Origin: CALVGQ01 sp964370435
GTDB taxonomy: Bacteria; Bacillota_I; Bacilli_A; Erysipelotrichales; Erysipelotrichaceae
Direction: 5' to 3'
NCBI GenBank assembly: GCA_964370435.1
Contig: CAYJJG010000003.1
Location: forward strand, 62,001-126,000
Length of the DNA stretch: 64,000 bases
In this document: positions 44,254 to 52,954 of the stretch, in pieces
Layout of the letters: each line of letters opens with the position of its first letter
Position numbering within the stretch: the stretch's first letter is position 1
Notes under the pieces: model-generated
What the model saw: the letters and a program-made list of their open reading frames with translations, nothing else
Database searches by the model: none
Told to the model about the DNA's origin: nothing
Program-made: the position numbers and the translations under genes

Positions 44254-45108
44254 TTACTTTTCCTCATTAAATACACTGCTTAACTGTTCATGAAGAAACT
44301 TACTAGATTTTTTTATCTCTTCTTCCCAGTATTCATCCACTGCCCAAAACTCGCCTAAAAACATCCTAACTCCTTGTTTATGTGCAGCTTTGATTCCTTG
44401 AATAAAATCAGTATGTCCCTCACCATAAGGTACTTCACGATAGATTCCTTTTTGGGTCTCTTTTAAATGAACTCCGATAATATGCCCTTTACCTCTCATT
44501 AAATCATCAAATAAAGTTTTTTTAGTTGATAGTAATCCATTAGTAATATTGCCTATATCAGGATAAATCTGTAGATAGGGGTTATTGATATGTTCTACAA
44601 ACTCCATTGCCTTTTCAACTGTGTTCATATATTCATTTTCCATTGTTTCAAATCCTACTAGTACACCATATTTAGCAGCTGTTAAAGCTACTTGTTTTAA
44701 ATTATTAAGATAACGTTGATGGGTTTCTTCATCACCTGTTTCAAAATAAACATCATATCCTGGAATTTGAATGAAACGAACCCCTAAGTCACTTGCTAAT
44801 ACAATTGATTTATTAATAATATCTAAACCTTTTTCTTCGGTTGTTTTATCTTTAGATCCTAAGGCATATTTTGTTAAGGAACTGATATTCATTGTTTTAA
44901 TGGGGATATCCCATTTTATACTTAGAGATAATAAATCTTCTCGTTCTTCTTTTGTCCATGCTAGTCTAGCAATTTTTTCATCGGTAGCATCAATACTTAA
45001 CTCTATCCAATCAAAACCATATTTTTTAGCTATACTAAATTTTTCTTGCCACGAACAATGACTAGGCATTGCTTTTTCATATAGCCCTAGAAGATACTTA
45101 TTGGCCAT
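44254..45108 (-). CDS. L-ribulose-5-phosphate 3-epimerase, second copy
   Basis: Paralogue of the gene at 39006. ATG 45108, overlapping the araD stop, gives MANKYLLGLYEKAMP, which aligns with family starts; an earlier ATG at 45126 is possible. 284 residues from 45108. Landmarks: WIELSIDAT, FIQIPGYDV, VGFETMENEYM, IYPDIGNITNG and GVHLKETQKG with metal ligands. Same reaction class as UlaE. It completes the route together with the AraD-type enzyme just upstream. Confidence 0.9.
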   Translation of the reverse strand: MANKYLLGLYEKAMPSHCSWQEKFSIAKKYGFDWIELSIDATDEKIARLAWTKEEREDLLSLSIKWDIPIKTMNISSLTKYALGSKDKTTEEKGLDIINKSIVLASDLGVRFIQIPGYDVYFETGDEETHQRYLNNLKQVALTAAKYGVLVGFETMENEYMNTVEKAMEFVEHINNPYLQIYPDIGNITNGLLSTKKTLFDDLMRGKGHIIGVHLKETQKGIYREVPYGEGHTDFIQGIKAAHKQGVRMFLGEFWAVDEYWEEEIKKSSKFLHEQLSSVFNEEK

Positions 45109-45790
45109 AGTAAGCATTAGCTCCATGTTTTCTTAAAAAGTGCTTATCTAATAGTTCTTGTTGCATGCTTTTAACCTCAGGATTAATCATCATTGTATTT
45201 AATGCCATCATTGCTACCTCTTCAAGTACTACTGCATTATGCACTGCATCCATAGCAGTTTTACCCCAAGTAAAAGGACCATGGCTTGCAACAACTACTC
45301 CTGGCATTTGATTAGCATCAATATTACGTTCATTAAAAGTTTCAACAATTACTTTACCTGTATTAAGTTCATAATTCTCTTTTATTTCTAGTTCACTCAT
45401 TAAACGTGTACAAGGTATAGCACCATAGAAATAATCGGCATGCGTTGTACCTAGTGCTATAATATCTTTTTTAGCCTGTGCCCATGTAGTAGCGTATCTA
45501 GAATGGGTATGCACAATGCCCTTAATATCTTTAAATGCTTTATATAATTCTAAATGTGTCATAAGATCACTTGAAGGCTTTAATTCACCCTCAACTACAT
45601 TACCCTCTAGGTCAACTACAACCATATCCTCCACCTTCATAGTGTCATATTCTACACCACTTGGCTTAATAATTACTAACCCTGTTTCTCTATCTATTGC
45701 TGAAACATTACCCCATGTAAAAGTAATTAATTGATATTGGGGTAATAGTAAATTGGCTTCATAAACTTCTTGCTTTAATTGTTCTAACAT
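45098..45790 (-). CDS. L-ribulose-5-phosphate 4-epimerase (AraD/UlaF/SgbE type)
   Basis: 230 residues, close to E. coli UlaF (228). It has FTWGNVSAIDRETG, IKPSGVEYD, PSSDLMTHL, the zinc motif HTHSRYATTWAQA, GTTHADYFYGAIPCTR and ASHGPFTWG. It converts L-ribulose-5-P to D-xylulose-5-P and so supplies the step missing from the first ula block. Confidence 0.93.
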   Translation of the reverse strand: MLEQLKQEVYEANLLLPQYQLITFTWGNVSAIDRETGLVIIKPSGVEYDTMKVEDMVVVDLEGNVVEGELKPSSDLMTHLELYKAFKDIKGIVHTHSRYATTWAQAKKDIIALGTTHADYFYGAIPCTRLMSELEIKENYELNTGKVIVETFNERNIDANQMPGVVVASHGPFTWGKTAMDAVHNAVVLEEVAMMALNTMMINPEVKSMQQELLDKHFLRKHGANAYYGQ

Positions 45791-45796
45791 ATTTTC

Positions 45797-46828
45797 CTAC
45801 TTTCTAACAATATACACTGCGGCTTCATTTTTTGTATGATTTGCAGATAATATATAGTCACACTCTTGCGTATTAATTAAATCAATATTTGCTGGACCTA
45901 CATTTTCTTCGATTATAATTTCTTTGAATTCATTGTTTTCATATTGTAGTATGAATAGTTCACAGTTAACTCTTCTTACACCAGCAATAAAACTATTTAT
46001 ATTATTAACTTTCCCACCAACTAAGGCATGAGCAAAATCAATTTCTTTACTATACGTATAGACGCATTTATATTGTCCATTTATTTCTTTATATACTTTA
46101 ATAGTATTTCCATGGAAAGGTTCTATTGTCATCATTTTTTCTTTACCATCATTATCAATATCAACAAAAGCTATCTCGCTAATACTTCCTTCCATGATTT
46201 TTTCAATATTCCACTCTTGATTAGTAGATGTAGGTGGGCAAACTCTTAAAACTCCTTGTTCACTTGCAAAGTATCCACATACTTCATCATTATGAACACC
46301 ACGATAATAACCATGATTTTTGAAGCAACCATCTACTATTTTAGTTAGCGTAATTCCTGATGTAGGATTATCTGGTATTATACCTACATAAATTTGACCT
46401 GGCTTAGACCAGTCTTCTTTATTTTCTTTTGATTCAGCTATAGTTGCTGCAATAAAATAATCAACATCCCCTACACTATAAATATCAAAGCGATGAAGAT
46501 ATGGGAGGCTTAACACTTCTTTGATATCCCATTTTCCTTCGTTGTATTTTCCCCAAACTATTTTTGATAAACTTGGTGATACCTTTAAATAGAATTCTTG
46601 AACAGCTAGAAATTCATTTTTTCTATTTTTAAAAGGAATAATTGACATACAACCACCAGCATCATCCCATAAAGTATCTATTTTCTTAAAGTCTTTTAAA
46701 GAATAACTGTTACATACACTACTAGGATCTTCACTAGCAAACAAAGCTATAGTTTCGTTATCTACATCCATATGGCTTGCACAGTAGCAACGTGTAATAT
46801 TATCTAAATGTATTTTTTCTATTTTCAT
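45797..46828 (-). CDS. Predicted beta-propeller (FG-GAP/VCBS-like) protein of unknown role
   Basis: 343 residues from ATG 46828 with AAAGGAGAACAT before it. The sequence is almost all beta-strand, with repeats of the type IDNDGKEKMMTIEPFHGN, which recalls the calcium-binding DxDxDG loops of FG-GAP propellers. No signal peptide, so it is cytoplasmic. It lies between btpA and araD in the second ula block. A sugar lactonase or isomerase activity is possible, but I see no motif that proves it. Confidence 0.65.
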   Translation of the reverse strand: MKIEKIHLDNITRCYCASHMDVDNETIALFASEDPSSVCNSYSLKDFKKIDTLWDDAGGCMSIIPFKNRKNEFLAVQEFYLKVSPSLSKIVWGKYNEGKWDIKEVLSLPYLHRFDIYSVGDVDYFIAATIAESKENKEDWSKPGQIYVGIIPDNPTSGITLTKIVDGCFKNHGYYRGVHNDEVCGYFASEQGVLRVCPPTSTNQEWNIEKIMEGSISEIAFVDIDNDGKEKMMTIEPFHGNTIKVYKEINGQYKCVYTYSKEIDFAHALVGGKVNNINSFIAGVRRVNCELFILQYENNEFKEIIIEENVGPANIDLINTQECDYILSANHTKNEAAVYIVRK

Positions 46829-46845
46829 ATGTTCTCCTTTAGGTA

Positions 46846-46870
46846 TAAAAGCTATCACTTTAGCGATAGC
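46846..46870 (-). terminator. Hairpin between btpA and the beta-propeller gene
   Basis: Minus strand GCTATCGC-TAAA-GTGATAGC (one G-T pair), then TTTTAT. It falls inside an operon and may reduce downstream expression or stabilise the btpA message. Confidence 0.55.
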
Positions 46871-46886
46871 ATTTTATACTATTTAA

Positions 46887-47702
46887 TTAACAAGTTTTAC
46901 GGAAGTCTTTTACGATGTCCATGAATTCTTTAACACGTTTTTCATCAACTGCATTTTCAAATACACCATCCACTTTAAATGTTGTTGCAACAACTGCACC
47001 ATCCGCAACACTAAGTTGTCTTACGATGTTATCTTTGTTACAGCCAGTATTACAGAAAATCGGTGTTCTTTTTACACTGTTTTTTACTACTGATAATACT
47101 TGTGTATCTGTTTCAGCACCTGCTGTTAATCCAGAAACGCAAAGTGCATCAGGACGATTATTGAATTCTGTTGAACGAGCAACTTCTCCAATTTCTCTAT
47201 CAGCTAAGTATTTAGCAGCTTCAGGAACAATGTTATATAACATTTTAATGTCTTGTGCACCAATCTTCATTTTGTGTCTAACTGTTGCTCCAACATTAGT
47301 GTTCCAAAGACCAAAATCACTTGCATAAACTCCAGAGATAATTTCTCTAATAAATTGACCTTTTACTGAGATTGCTAAATCTAGTGAGGCAATAGGATCC
47401 CATAAACAGTTAACACCATATGGAATAGTAATATCATCTTTAAGTGCTCCAATTACATAAGCCATTGCAGCTACGGTAACTGTTTCCACTTTTGTAAGGT
47501 AGGGTAAGCTAAATTCATTAGAAAACATAACTCCATCTACTCCACCTTTTTGTAATGCTAATAAATCATGTCTAGCGCAATCGATTACTTTTTGCATACC
47601 GCCTTCTGCATCATAATATGGATCTCCAGGTAACGGTTGTAAGTGACACATTGCGATTATAGGTTTTTTAACCCCAAATACTTCATCTAACCAAGTTTTC
47701 AT
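46887..47702 (-). CDS. BtpA/SgcQ-family TIM-barrel protein
   Basis: 271 residues. The BtpA pattern is clear: PIIAMCHLQPLPGDP, GVDGVMFSNEFSLPY, IPYGVNCLWDP, SGVYASDFGLWNTN, ALCVSGLTAGAETD and FCNTGCNKDNI. The E. coli relative SgcQ belongs to a cryptic sugar operon with PTS and epimerase genes. The reaction is not established. First gene of the second ula block; AGGAGGAGTTAGAA precedes ATG. Confidence 0.88.
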   Translation of the reverse strand: MKTWLDEVFGVKKPIIAMCHLQPLPGDPYYDAEGGMQKVIDCARHDLLALQKGGVDGVMFSNEFSLPYLTKVETVTVAAMAYVIGALKDDITIPYGVNCLWDPIASLDLAISVKGQFIREIISGVYASDFGLWNTNVGATVRHKMKIGAQDIKMLYNIVPEAAKYLADREIGEVARSTEFNNRPDALCVSGLTAGAETDTQVLSVVKNSVKRTPIFCNTGCNKDNIVRQLSVADGAVVATTFKVDGVFENAVDEKRVKEFMDIVKDFRKTC

Positions 47703-47740
47703 TTCTAACTCCTCCTGTGTCCCATACTATCATTAGCATT

Positions 47741-47859
47741 TTATATGAACAATATCTTTGATTGAACTATTCATATAAGGACTAAATCAATCTTAAATCA
47801 GAATATAAAATCCATAAAAACCTCTTTACAAAGATAATTATTATCTTTTTTTCATAAAC
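47741..47859. promoter_or_regulatory. btpA promoter region with paired TTATATGAA/TTCATATAA operator
   Basis: TTATATGAA (47741-47749) and TTCATATAA (47770-47778) are perfect inverted copies 20 bp apart. Between and around them a promoter can be read on the minus strand (TTCAAT, 17 bp, TAAAAT). A further TTTCATAAAC, identical to that before ulaC, is at 47850-47859. Confidence 0.5.
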
Positions 47860-47864
47860 AAACA

Positions 47865-47902
47865 TAAAAAAAAGCCTTTAATGAACACGTTCATCTGAAG
47901 GC
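47865..47902 (-). terminator. Terminator of the DeoR-type regulator gene
   Basis: Minus strand GCCTT...AAGGC outer arm with a perfect ATGAAC-GT-GTTCAT inner arm, followed by nine Ts, 9 bp after the regulator stop. Confidence 0.8.
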
Positions 47903-47910
47903 ATTAATTG

Positions 47911-48696
47911 TTATTTTATTGTGCTATTGTAAAGTGGATCGACTTGAAGTATTGAGGTATTATGGTTCTTTTTAATAGTGCTAATAATGGCACGATCAGC
48001 TTCATAGTCAGTAATTAGATAATCAATATGATCAAATCCTGCATAGTGAAACCCAAAACTAAGTCCAAATTTAAAATGATCACATAGTAAGAATTTACTT
48101 CCTTTTGTACGATTTAACATTGTTTGATTAATTAAGGTCTCATTCATTAACTCTGTAGATACACCTGTTTCATCAATACCACTACAACCAATAAAACACT
48201 TAGTTGCAAAAATATTAGATAAGGTTACTAATGCTACATTACCCGACATTGAATTTTTTGGATAGCGTACTTCACCACCAGTAAATACTACAGTAACTAA
48301 AGAATCTGGAGTATAGTTAATGGCTTTAGCATTATTAGTAAAGACAGTTACCTTTTTATCTTTGATAAAATCTAAAATCATAATTGAAGTTCTTGAAGAA
48401 TTCAAAAAGATAACATCATTGTTTACAATAAAGCTCGCTGCCTTTTTAGCAATAGCACGCATGTAGCGCTCTCTTTCATAATCTTGATTTTCAATAAAGT
48501 CTTGAATCAGGTAAGCTCCACCATAATTTCTAATAATAGCTCCCTTACTCTCCCAATACTGTAAATCTCTTCTAATAGTTAATGCAGAAACATTAAATTT
48601 AGCTACTAAATCAACTACAGTTGCCTGTTGGTCACTTTGAATCATCGCCATAATTTGATTTCTACGCTCATCTACCTCTTTTTTACTTACCTTCAT
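47911..48696 (-). CDS. DeoR/GlpR-family sugar-phosphate responsive repressor
   Basis: 261 residues. The N-terminal helix-turn-helix has DLVAKFNVSALTIRRDLQYWESKGAI (DeoR signature), then YGGAYL. The C-terminal sugar-phosphate sensor has DVIFLNSSRTSIMI, VFTNNAKAI, VFTGGEVRYPKNSMSG, FIGCSGID and LLCDHFKFG. E. coli UlaR belongs to this family, so control of the ula blocks is a reasonable inference. It overlaps the upstream gene by 14 bp; GGAGGGAAGCC precedes ATG. Confidence 0.9.
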   Translation of the reverse strand: MKVSKKEVDERRNQIMAMIQSDQQATVVDLVAKFNVSALTIRRDLQYWESKGAIIRNYGGAYLIQDFIENQDYERERYMRAIAKKAASFIVNNDVIFLNSSRTSIMILDFIKDKKVTVFTNNAKAINYTPDSLVTVVFTGGEVRYPKNSMSGNVALVTLSNIFATKCFIGCSGIDETGVSTELMNETLINQTMLNRTKGSKFLLCDHFKFGLSFGFHYAGFDHIDYLITDYEADRAIISTIKKNHNTSILQVDPLYNSTIK

Positions 48697-49420
48697 GGCT
48701 TCCCTCCATTAACTGTTGATACTGTGCTTGGTATTGTGCTTTATTTTTAACTGATTTATCTAACTTTATTAAGTTAGATAAAATAAAACATTGCTCCTTA
48801 GGATTCATATTTTTCATATTGATATTAGAAAAGCTTTTTAAAGCTTTTGATTCATTATTACAGCACAGGTGGTAAATTCCATCAATTTCATCCCAGCTGA
48901 ATATCTTAGGTGCTTTCTTCATTGTTTTAATTAATTTCATGTCGTGATACACTTTTTGAGCTTGGCGATGTTGATTACTAACATGATAAGCTCTCAACTT
49001 ATAGTAATAATAAATAAACAACATTTTAGTATCTGAGCGCAAATATTTTTCATTTAATGCTATAATCTCTAAAACTTCATTCCCTTCTTTTAGTTCTAAT
49101 TTTAATTGCAGATAAAACAAGGGCTTAACGTTTTTATAACCATTAAAATAATCTTGCTTCTCTAGCTTCATAAAAATTTCTTGCGCTTTTTGTGGATTCA
49201 TCTCAAAGTTCAAAGCATAAAGAGCTTTGTGATACAATACCTTTAAATATTCAGCATAAATGCTTATTGTCATTGCAAACACACTTATTACTAGGAAGAT
49301 ATACTTGAAAATAGTATTAGGCCCATAAATTAATAAGTATATTGCGAAGCAAAAGTAAATAAAATAAGCTAAATAGGTAAACAGGGTTCGCATCTTTTGT
49401 TTTATAGTATAATTTTTCAT
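48683..49420 (-). CDS. Membrane-anchored protein with helical (TPR-like) repeats
   Basis: 245 residues. Two membrane helices (about 14-34 and 38-58) precede a long all-helical region with patterns such as ALYALNFEMNPQKAQEIFMKLEKQ and LRAYHVSNQHRQAQKVYHDM, as in TPR repeats. Overlaps the DeoR gene by 14 bp, so they are made together. The ribosome binding site is weak. Function unknown; it may link the regulator to the membrane. Confidence 0.6.
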   Translation of the reverse strand: MKNYTIKQKMRTLFTYLAYFIYFCFAIYLLIYGPNTIFKYIFLVISVFAMTISIYAEYLKVLYHKALYALNFEMNPQKAQEIFMKLEKQDYFNGYKNVKPLFYLQLKLELKEGNEVLEIIALNEKYLRSDTKMLFIYYYYKLRAYHVSNQHRQAQKVYHDMKLIKTMKKAPKIFSWDEIDGIYHLCCNNESKALKSFSNINMKNMNPKEQCFILSNLIKLDKSVKNKAQYQAQYQQLMEGSHEGK

Positions 49421-49461
49421 ACTTGAATTATATAATAAAATAGCTGTTTTAAGAACGAGCG

Positions 49462-49519
49462 TTCATAAAAACGATAAATAAATCATATAATTCATATTAT
49501 AAGATAACTATTCATATAA
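49462..49519. promoter_or_regulatory. Cluster of TTCATAWAA-like words before the TPR-DeoR operon
   Basis: TTCATAAAA (49462-49470), TTCATATTA (49491-49499) and TTCATATAA (49511-49519), all in one orientation, lie upstream of the operon start. They match the words before btpA and ulaC, consistent with autoregulation. Confidence 0.45.
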
Positions 49520-49533
49520 ACTTAACTCTTTAA

Positions 49534-49583
49534 CAATATTAAAACGAACCTCATCCATTGATTATTCAACTTTGAAGGTTCGT
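49534..49583 (-). terminator. Terminator of the pur operon
   Basis: ACGAACCT (49544-49551 on plus) pairs with AGGTTCGT (49576-49583) and is followed by TTTTAAT on the minus strand, 17 bp after the purD stop. Confidence 0.75.
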
Positions 49584-49599
49584 ATAATACTTTTAAATT

Positions 49600-50853
49600 T
49601 TATTTTATTCCTTTACTTCCAATATCAGTACGATAGAATAAAGCATCGCAATTTATCTTTTTAATTTCTTCATATACTGCATTTTGTGCCGTTTTTAAAT
49701 CTTTTCCACTAGCACTTACTAGTAATACTCTTCCACCACTGTTAGTAAGAACCTTGTTTTGTAAAGTTGTTCCCATATGAAATAGTGGTGTTTTTACTTC
49801 ATCTAAATTTTCAATTACAGCTCCCTTTTGATAACTTTCAGGATAGCCTTTGCTAGCTAACACTACACCTATGAAACAATCATCATCCCATGAGAGTTGT
49901 AATTCTTGACCATCTAGGACCTTAATACACACTTCATATAAATCATCTTTCATTGCCAACAGGATTACTTCAGTTTCAGGGTCACCAAAACGTACATTAA
50001 ATTCAATCGTCTTAACGCCCTCTTTAGTCCACATGCAACCACCATATAAAACACCAGTAAAAGGTATATTTTCTTCTACCATAGCTTTTGCCATTGGTTT
50101 CATTATTTGTTCAAGAGCCTGCTCAATTACTTCTTGAGGTAGATGATTAACAGGAGTATAAGCTCCCATTCCACCAGTATTTAATCCTAAATCATTATCA
50201 AATGCCCGTTTATGGTCTTGAGCAATCTGCATTGGTATAACTACTTCTTTATTTACAAATGCTAATAATGAAAATTCTTCACCTTCTAAAAACTCTTCAA
50301 TAACTACTGAAGCTCCTGCACCACTAAACAGCTGATTACACATCATATCTTTTAGTGCTTCTTCTGCTTCTGCTCTTGTTGTAGCAACAATAACACCTTT
50401 TCCAGCTGCTAAACCATCAGCTTTTATTACTATCGGAATTTGTTGTTTTGCTAAATAAGATTGAGCTTCTTGATAGTTATTAAAACTTTCATATTTTGCG
50501 GTAGGAATTGCATATTTTTTTAACATTGCTTTACAAAACACTTTACTACCTTCTAAATTTGCTGCAGCCTTACTTGGTCCAAATATAGTGCACCCTGCTG
50601 CTTCAAATACATCAACTATGCCTTCACACAGTGGAATTTCTGGACCAACAAAGGTTAGATCAATCTTGTTTTCTTTTACAAAATTGATTAACCCTTCAAA
50701 ATTATTTTGTTGAAGATTCACAAGCGTAGCTACATCGCACATGCCTGGATTCCCCGGAGCTACGAACACTTCTTCAACGTGTTTACTTTGTTTAAATTTA
50801 TAGGCAAGCGCATGTTCACGCCCACCACTTCCAATGACAAGTACCTTCGCCAT
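49600..50853 (-). CDS. purD: Phosphoribosylamine-glycine ligase
   Basis: Second step of purine synthesis: joins glycine to phosphoribosylamine with ATP. 417 residues with the N-terminal GSGGREHALAYKF, APGNPGM, and an ATP-grasp core (VIKADGLAAGKGVIVA, GGMGAYTPV, NVRFGDPE). The start overlaps the purH stop by one base. Last gene of the operon. Confidence 0.96.
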   Translation of the reverse strand: MAKVLVIGSGGREHALAYKFKQSKHVEEVFVAPGNPGMCDVATLVNLQQNNFEGLINFVKENKIDLTFVGPEIPLCEGIVDVFEAAGCTIFGPSKAAANLEGSKVFCKAMLKKYAIPTAKYESFNNYQEAQSYLAKQQIPIVIKADGLAAGKGVIVATTRAEAEEALKDMMCNQLFSGAGASVVIEEFLEGEEFSLLAFVNKEVVIPMQIAQDHKRAFDNDLGLNTGGMGAYTPVNHLPQEVIEQALEQIMKPMAKAMVEENIPFTGVLYGGCMWTKEGVKTIEFNVRFGDPETEVILLAMKDDLYEVCIKVLDGQELQLSWDDDCFIGVVLASKGYPESYQKGAVIENLDEVKTPLFHMGTTLQNKVLTNSGGRVLLVSASGKDLKTAQNAVYEEIKKINCDALFYRTDIGSKGIK

Positions 50854-52385
50854 TAGTGTTTAAAGTGTCGCTTTCCAGTTGTAACCATTGCGATGTTTTT
50901 TTCATTAGCCATAGCTATTGAATCTTGATCCTTAATGGACCCTCCAGGTTGTATTATACAAGCAATACCATAACGACTAGCTAGTTCTACAGTATCATTC
51001 ATAGGAAAAAACGCATCCGATGCTAAGGTTGCTCCTTGTGCTTTTTCTTTAGCTTGTTCTAGGGCAATAAGCGCTGCCCCAACACGGTTCATCTGTCCGG
51101 CACCTACCCCTATGGTTTGTCCATCTTTTACTACAACTATAGCGTTAGACTTCACATGCTTAACTACTTTTTCGCCAAATAAACAATCTTCAATTTGTTT
51201 TTCTGTAGGTTTTATTTTAGTAACTACAGTTAATTCTTCTTTATGAGCACTATCATGATTTTCAGATTGTACTAATAATCCACCACTTACACTAACACAT
51301 TTATCTTCTGTGTCTTCTCCATTTAAGTCAAAAGTCATAAGCCGTATATTCTTCTTTTTTGATAATAGTGCTAATGCTTCTTTATCAAAAGAAGGAGCTA
51401 ATATAATTTCTAAAAATATTTTACTCATTGCTTCAGCAATTTCAATATTAACTTCCTCATTTAGTGCAACAATTCCTCCAAAAATACTAATTGGATCTGA
51501 TTCATATGCTTTATTCCATGCATAAGTAATATCCTTTGCTACACCTACTCCACAAGGATTCATGTGTTTAACCGCAACAACTGCTGGATCACCATGAAAC
51601 TCTTTTAAAATTTGAAGTGTTGCTGCAGCATCTTGAATGTTGTTATAAGAAAGCTCTTTACCATGTAGCTGTACTGCTGTGGCTATTGAATAACGCACTT
51701 TTTTAATATCACTATAAAACGAAGCACTTTGATGAGGATTTTCTCCATAACGTAGTGTTTGTTTTAAGTCATAAGCTTTAATTATTTTTTCTGGCTGTTC
51801 TTCTTCTACATAATTAGTAAAATATTCTTGAATCATTGCATCATAAGCAGCTGTAGTTCTAAATGCCTTAGCCGCTAATCTTTGGCGAGTTTCAAACTTG
51901 GTATCTCGATATTCTTTTATCTCTCTTAAGACAACATCATAATCTTGTACATCAGTAACCACAGTGACATACTGATGATTTTTAGCAGCACTACGAATCA
52001 TACTAGGACCACCAATATCAATGTTTTCAATCGCCTCTTCATGTGTGAAATTGGCTTTAGAGATTGTTTCTTTAAACGGATATAAATTAACACATACTAA
52101 ATCAATAGGTGCAATATGATGTTCCTTCATGCTTGCTACATGATTTTCTTTATCACGAATTGCTAATAAACCTCCATGAATTTTAGGATGAAGCGTTTTT
52201 ACACGTCCATCTAACATTTCTGGAAAATTGGTTACTTCATCAATCGATAGTGTTTTAATACCTGCATCATCAATGAACTTTTTTGTTCCACCTGTAGAAA
52301 TAATTTCATAACCTGCAGCTACTAATCCTTCCACAAACATAATTAAATTACTCTTATCACTTACACTAATTAATGCTCTTTTCAT
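50853..52385 (-). CDS. purH: AICAR transformylase / IMP cyclohydrolase
   Basis: Last two steps to IMP. 510 residues: the N-terminal cyclohydrolase (ISTGGTKKFI, LDGRVKTLHPKIHGG, DIGGPSMIRSAAKN) and C-terminal transformylase (LRYGENPHQSA, VAVKHMNPCGVG, ASDAFFPMNDTVE). The key Lys-His pair in VKHMNPCG is present. Lies 2 bp from purN. Confidence 0.96.
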   Translation of the reverse strand: MKRALISVSDKSNLIMFVEGLVAAGYEIISTGGTKKFIDDAGIKTLSIDEVTNFPEMLDGRVKTLHPKIHGGLLAIRDKENHVASMKEHHIAPIDLVCVNLYPFKETISKANFTHEEAIENIDIGGPSMIRSAAKNHQYVTVVTDVQDYDVVLREIKEYRDTKFETRQRLAAKAFRTTAAYDAMIQEYFTNYVEEEQPEKIIKAYDLKQTLRYGENPHQSASFYSDIKKVRYSIATAVQLHGKELSYNNIQDAAATLQILKEFHGDPAVVAVKHMNPCGVGVAKDITYAWNKAYESDPISIFGGIVALNEEVNIEIAEAMSKIFLEIILAPSFDKEALALLSKKKNIRLMTFDLNGEDTEDKCVSVSGGLLVQSENHDSAHKEELTVVTKIKPTEKQIEDCLFGEKVVKHVKSNAIVVVKDGQTIGVGAGQMNRVGAALIALEQAKEKAQGATLASDAFFPMNDTVELASRYGIACIIQPGGSIKDQDSIAMANEKNIAMVTTGKRHFKH

Positions 52386-52387
52386 AG

Positions 52388-52954
52388 TTATTCCTCCAAT
52401 AAAGTTTTAATCGTTTTAGGATATAATTGGTGTTCAATTTCATGAATACGTTTAGTTATTTCTTCTCTTGTGAAATGCTCTTGCACCTCAAAAGCTTTTT
52501 GGGCTATAATCGCACCACCATCTAGTGTTTGATCAACATAATGAATACTAACACCCATTACTTTTACTTTATAATCAATGGCCTGACCAATCGCATCTTT
52601 TCCTTTAAATGCAGGGAGAAGAGAGGGATGAATATTGATTATTTTATTAGCATAAGCAGTTAATAAAACTTCAGATAGTATACGCATATATCCTGCTAAA
52701 ACAATTAAATCAATCTCTTTCTTCCTACATAAGCTTACGATTTCTTTTTCATAAGCCGCTTTACTTTCGTATGCTTTAGCACTAAACACAAAAGTTTCAA
52801 TATTTCTTTTTCTTGCTTTTTCAATTACTAATGCTTGTGGTTGATCAACCACCACTAATGTAATCATAGCATTTAATTCACCTTTATCGATTGCGTCAGC
52901 TATCGCATCAAAATTAGAACCAGTACCAGAGGCGAACACAGCTAATTTTTTCAT
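52388..52954 (-). CDS. purN: Phosphoribosylglycinamide formyltransferase
   Basis: Folate-dependent GAR transformylase of 188 residues: VFASGTGSNFDAI, LAGYMRIL, INIHPSLLPAFKG with the catalytic Asn and His, and VHYVDQTLDGG-like IHYVDQTLDGGAII with the catalytic Asp. Overlaps purM by 4 bp. Confidence 0.95.
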   Translation of the reverse strand: MKKLAVFASGTGSNFDAIADAIDKGELNAMITLVVVDQPQALVIEKARKRNIETFVFSAKAYESKAAYEKEIVSLCRKKEIDLIVLAGYMRILSEVLLTAYANKIINIHPSLLPAFKGKDAIGQAIDYKVKVMGVSIHYVDQTLDGGAIIAQKAFEVQEHFTREEITKRIHEIEHQLYPKTIKTLLEE

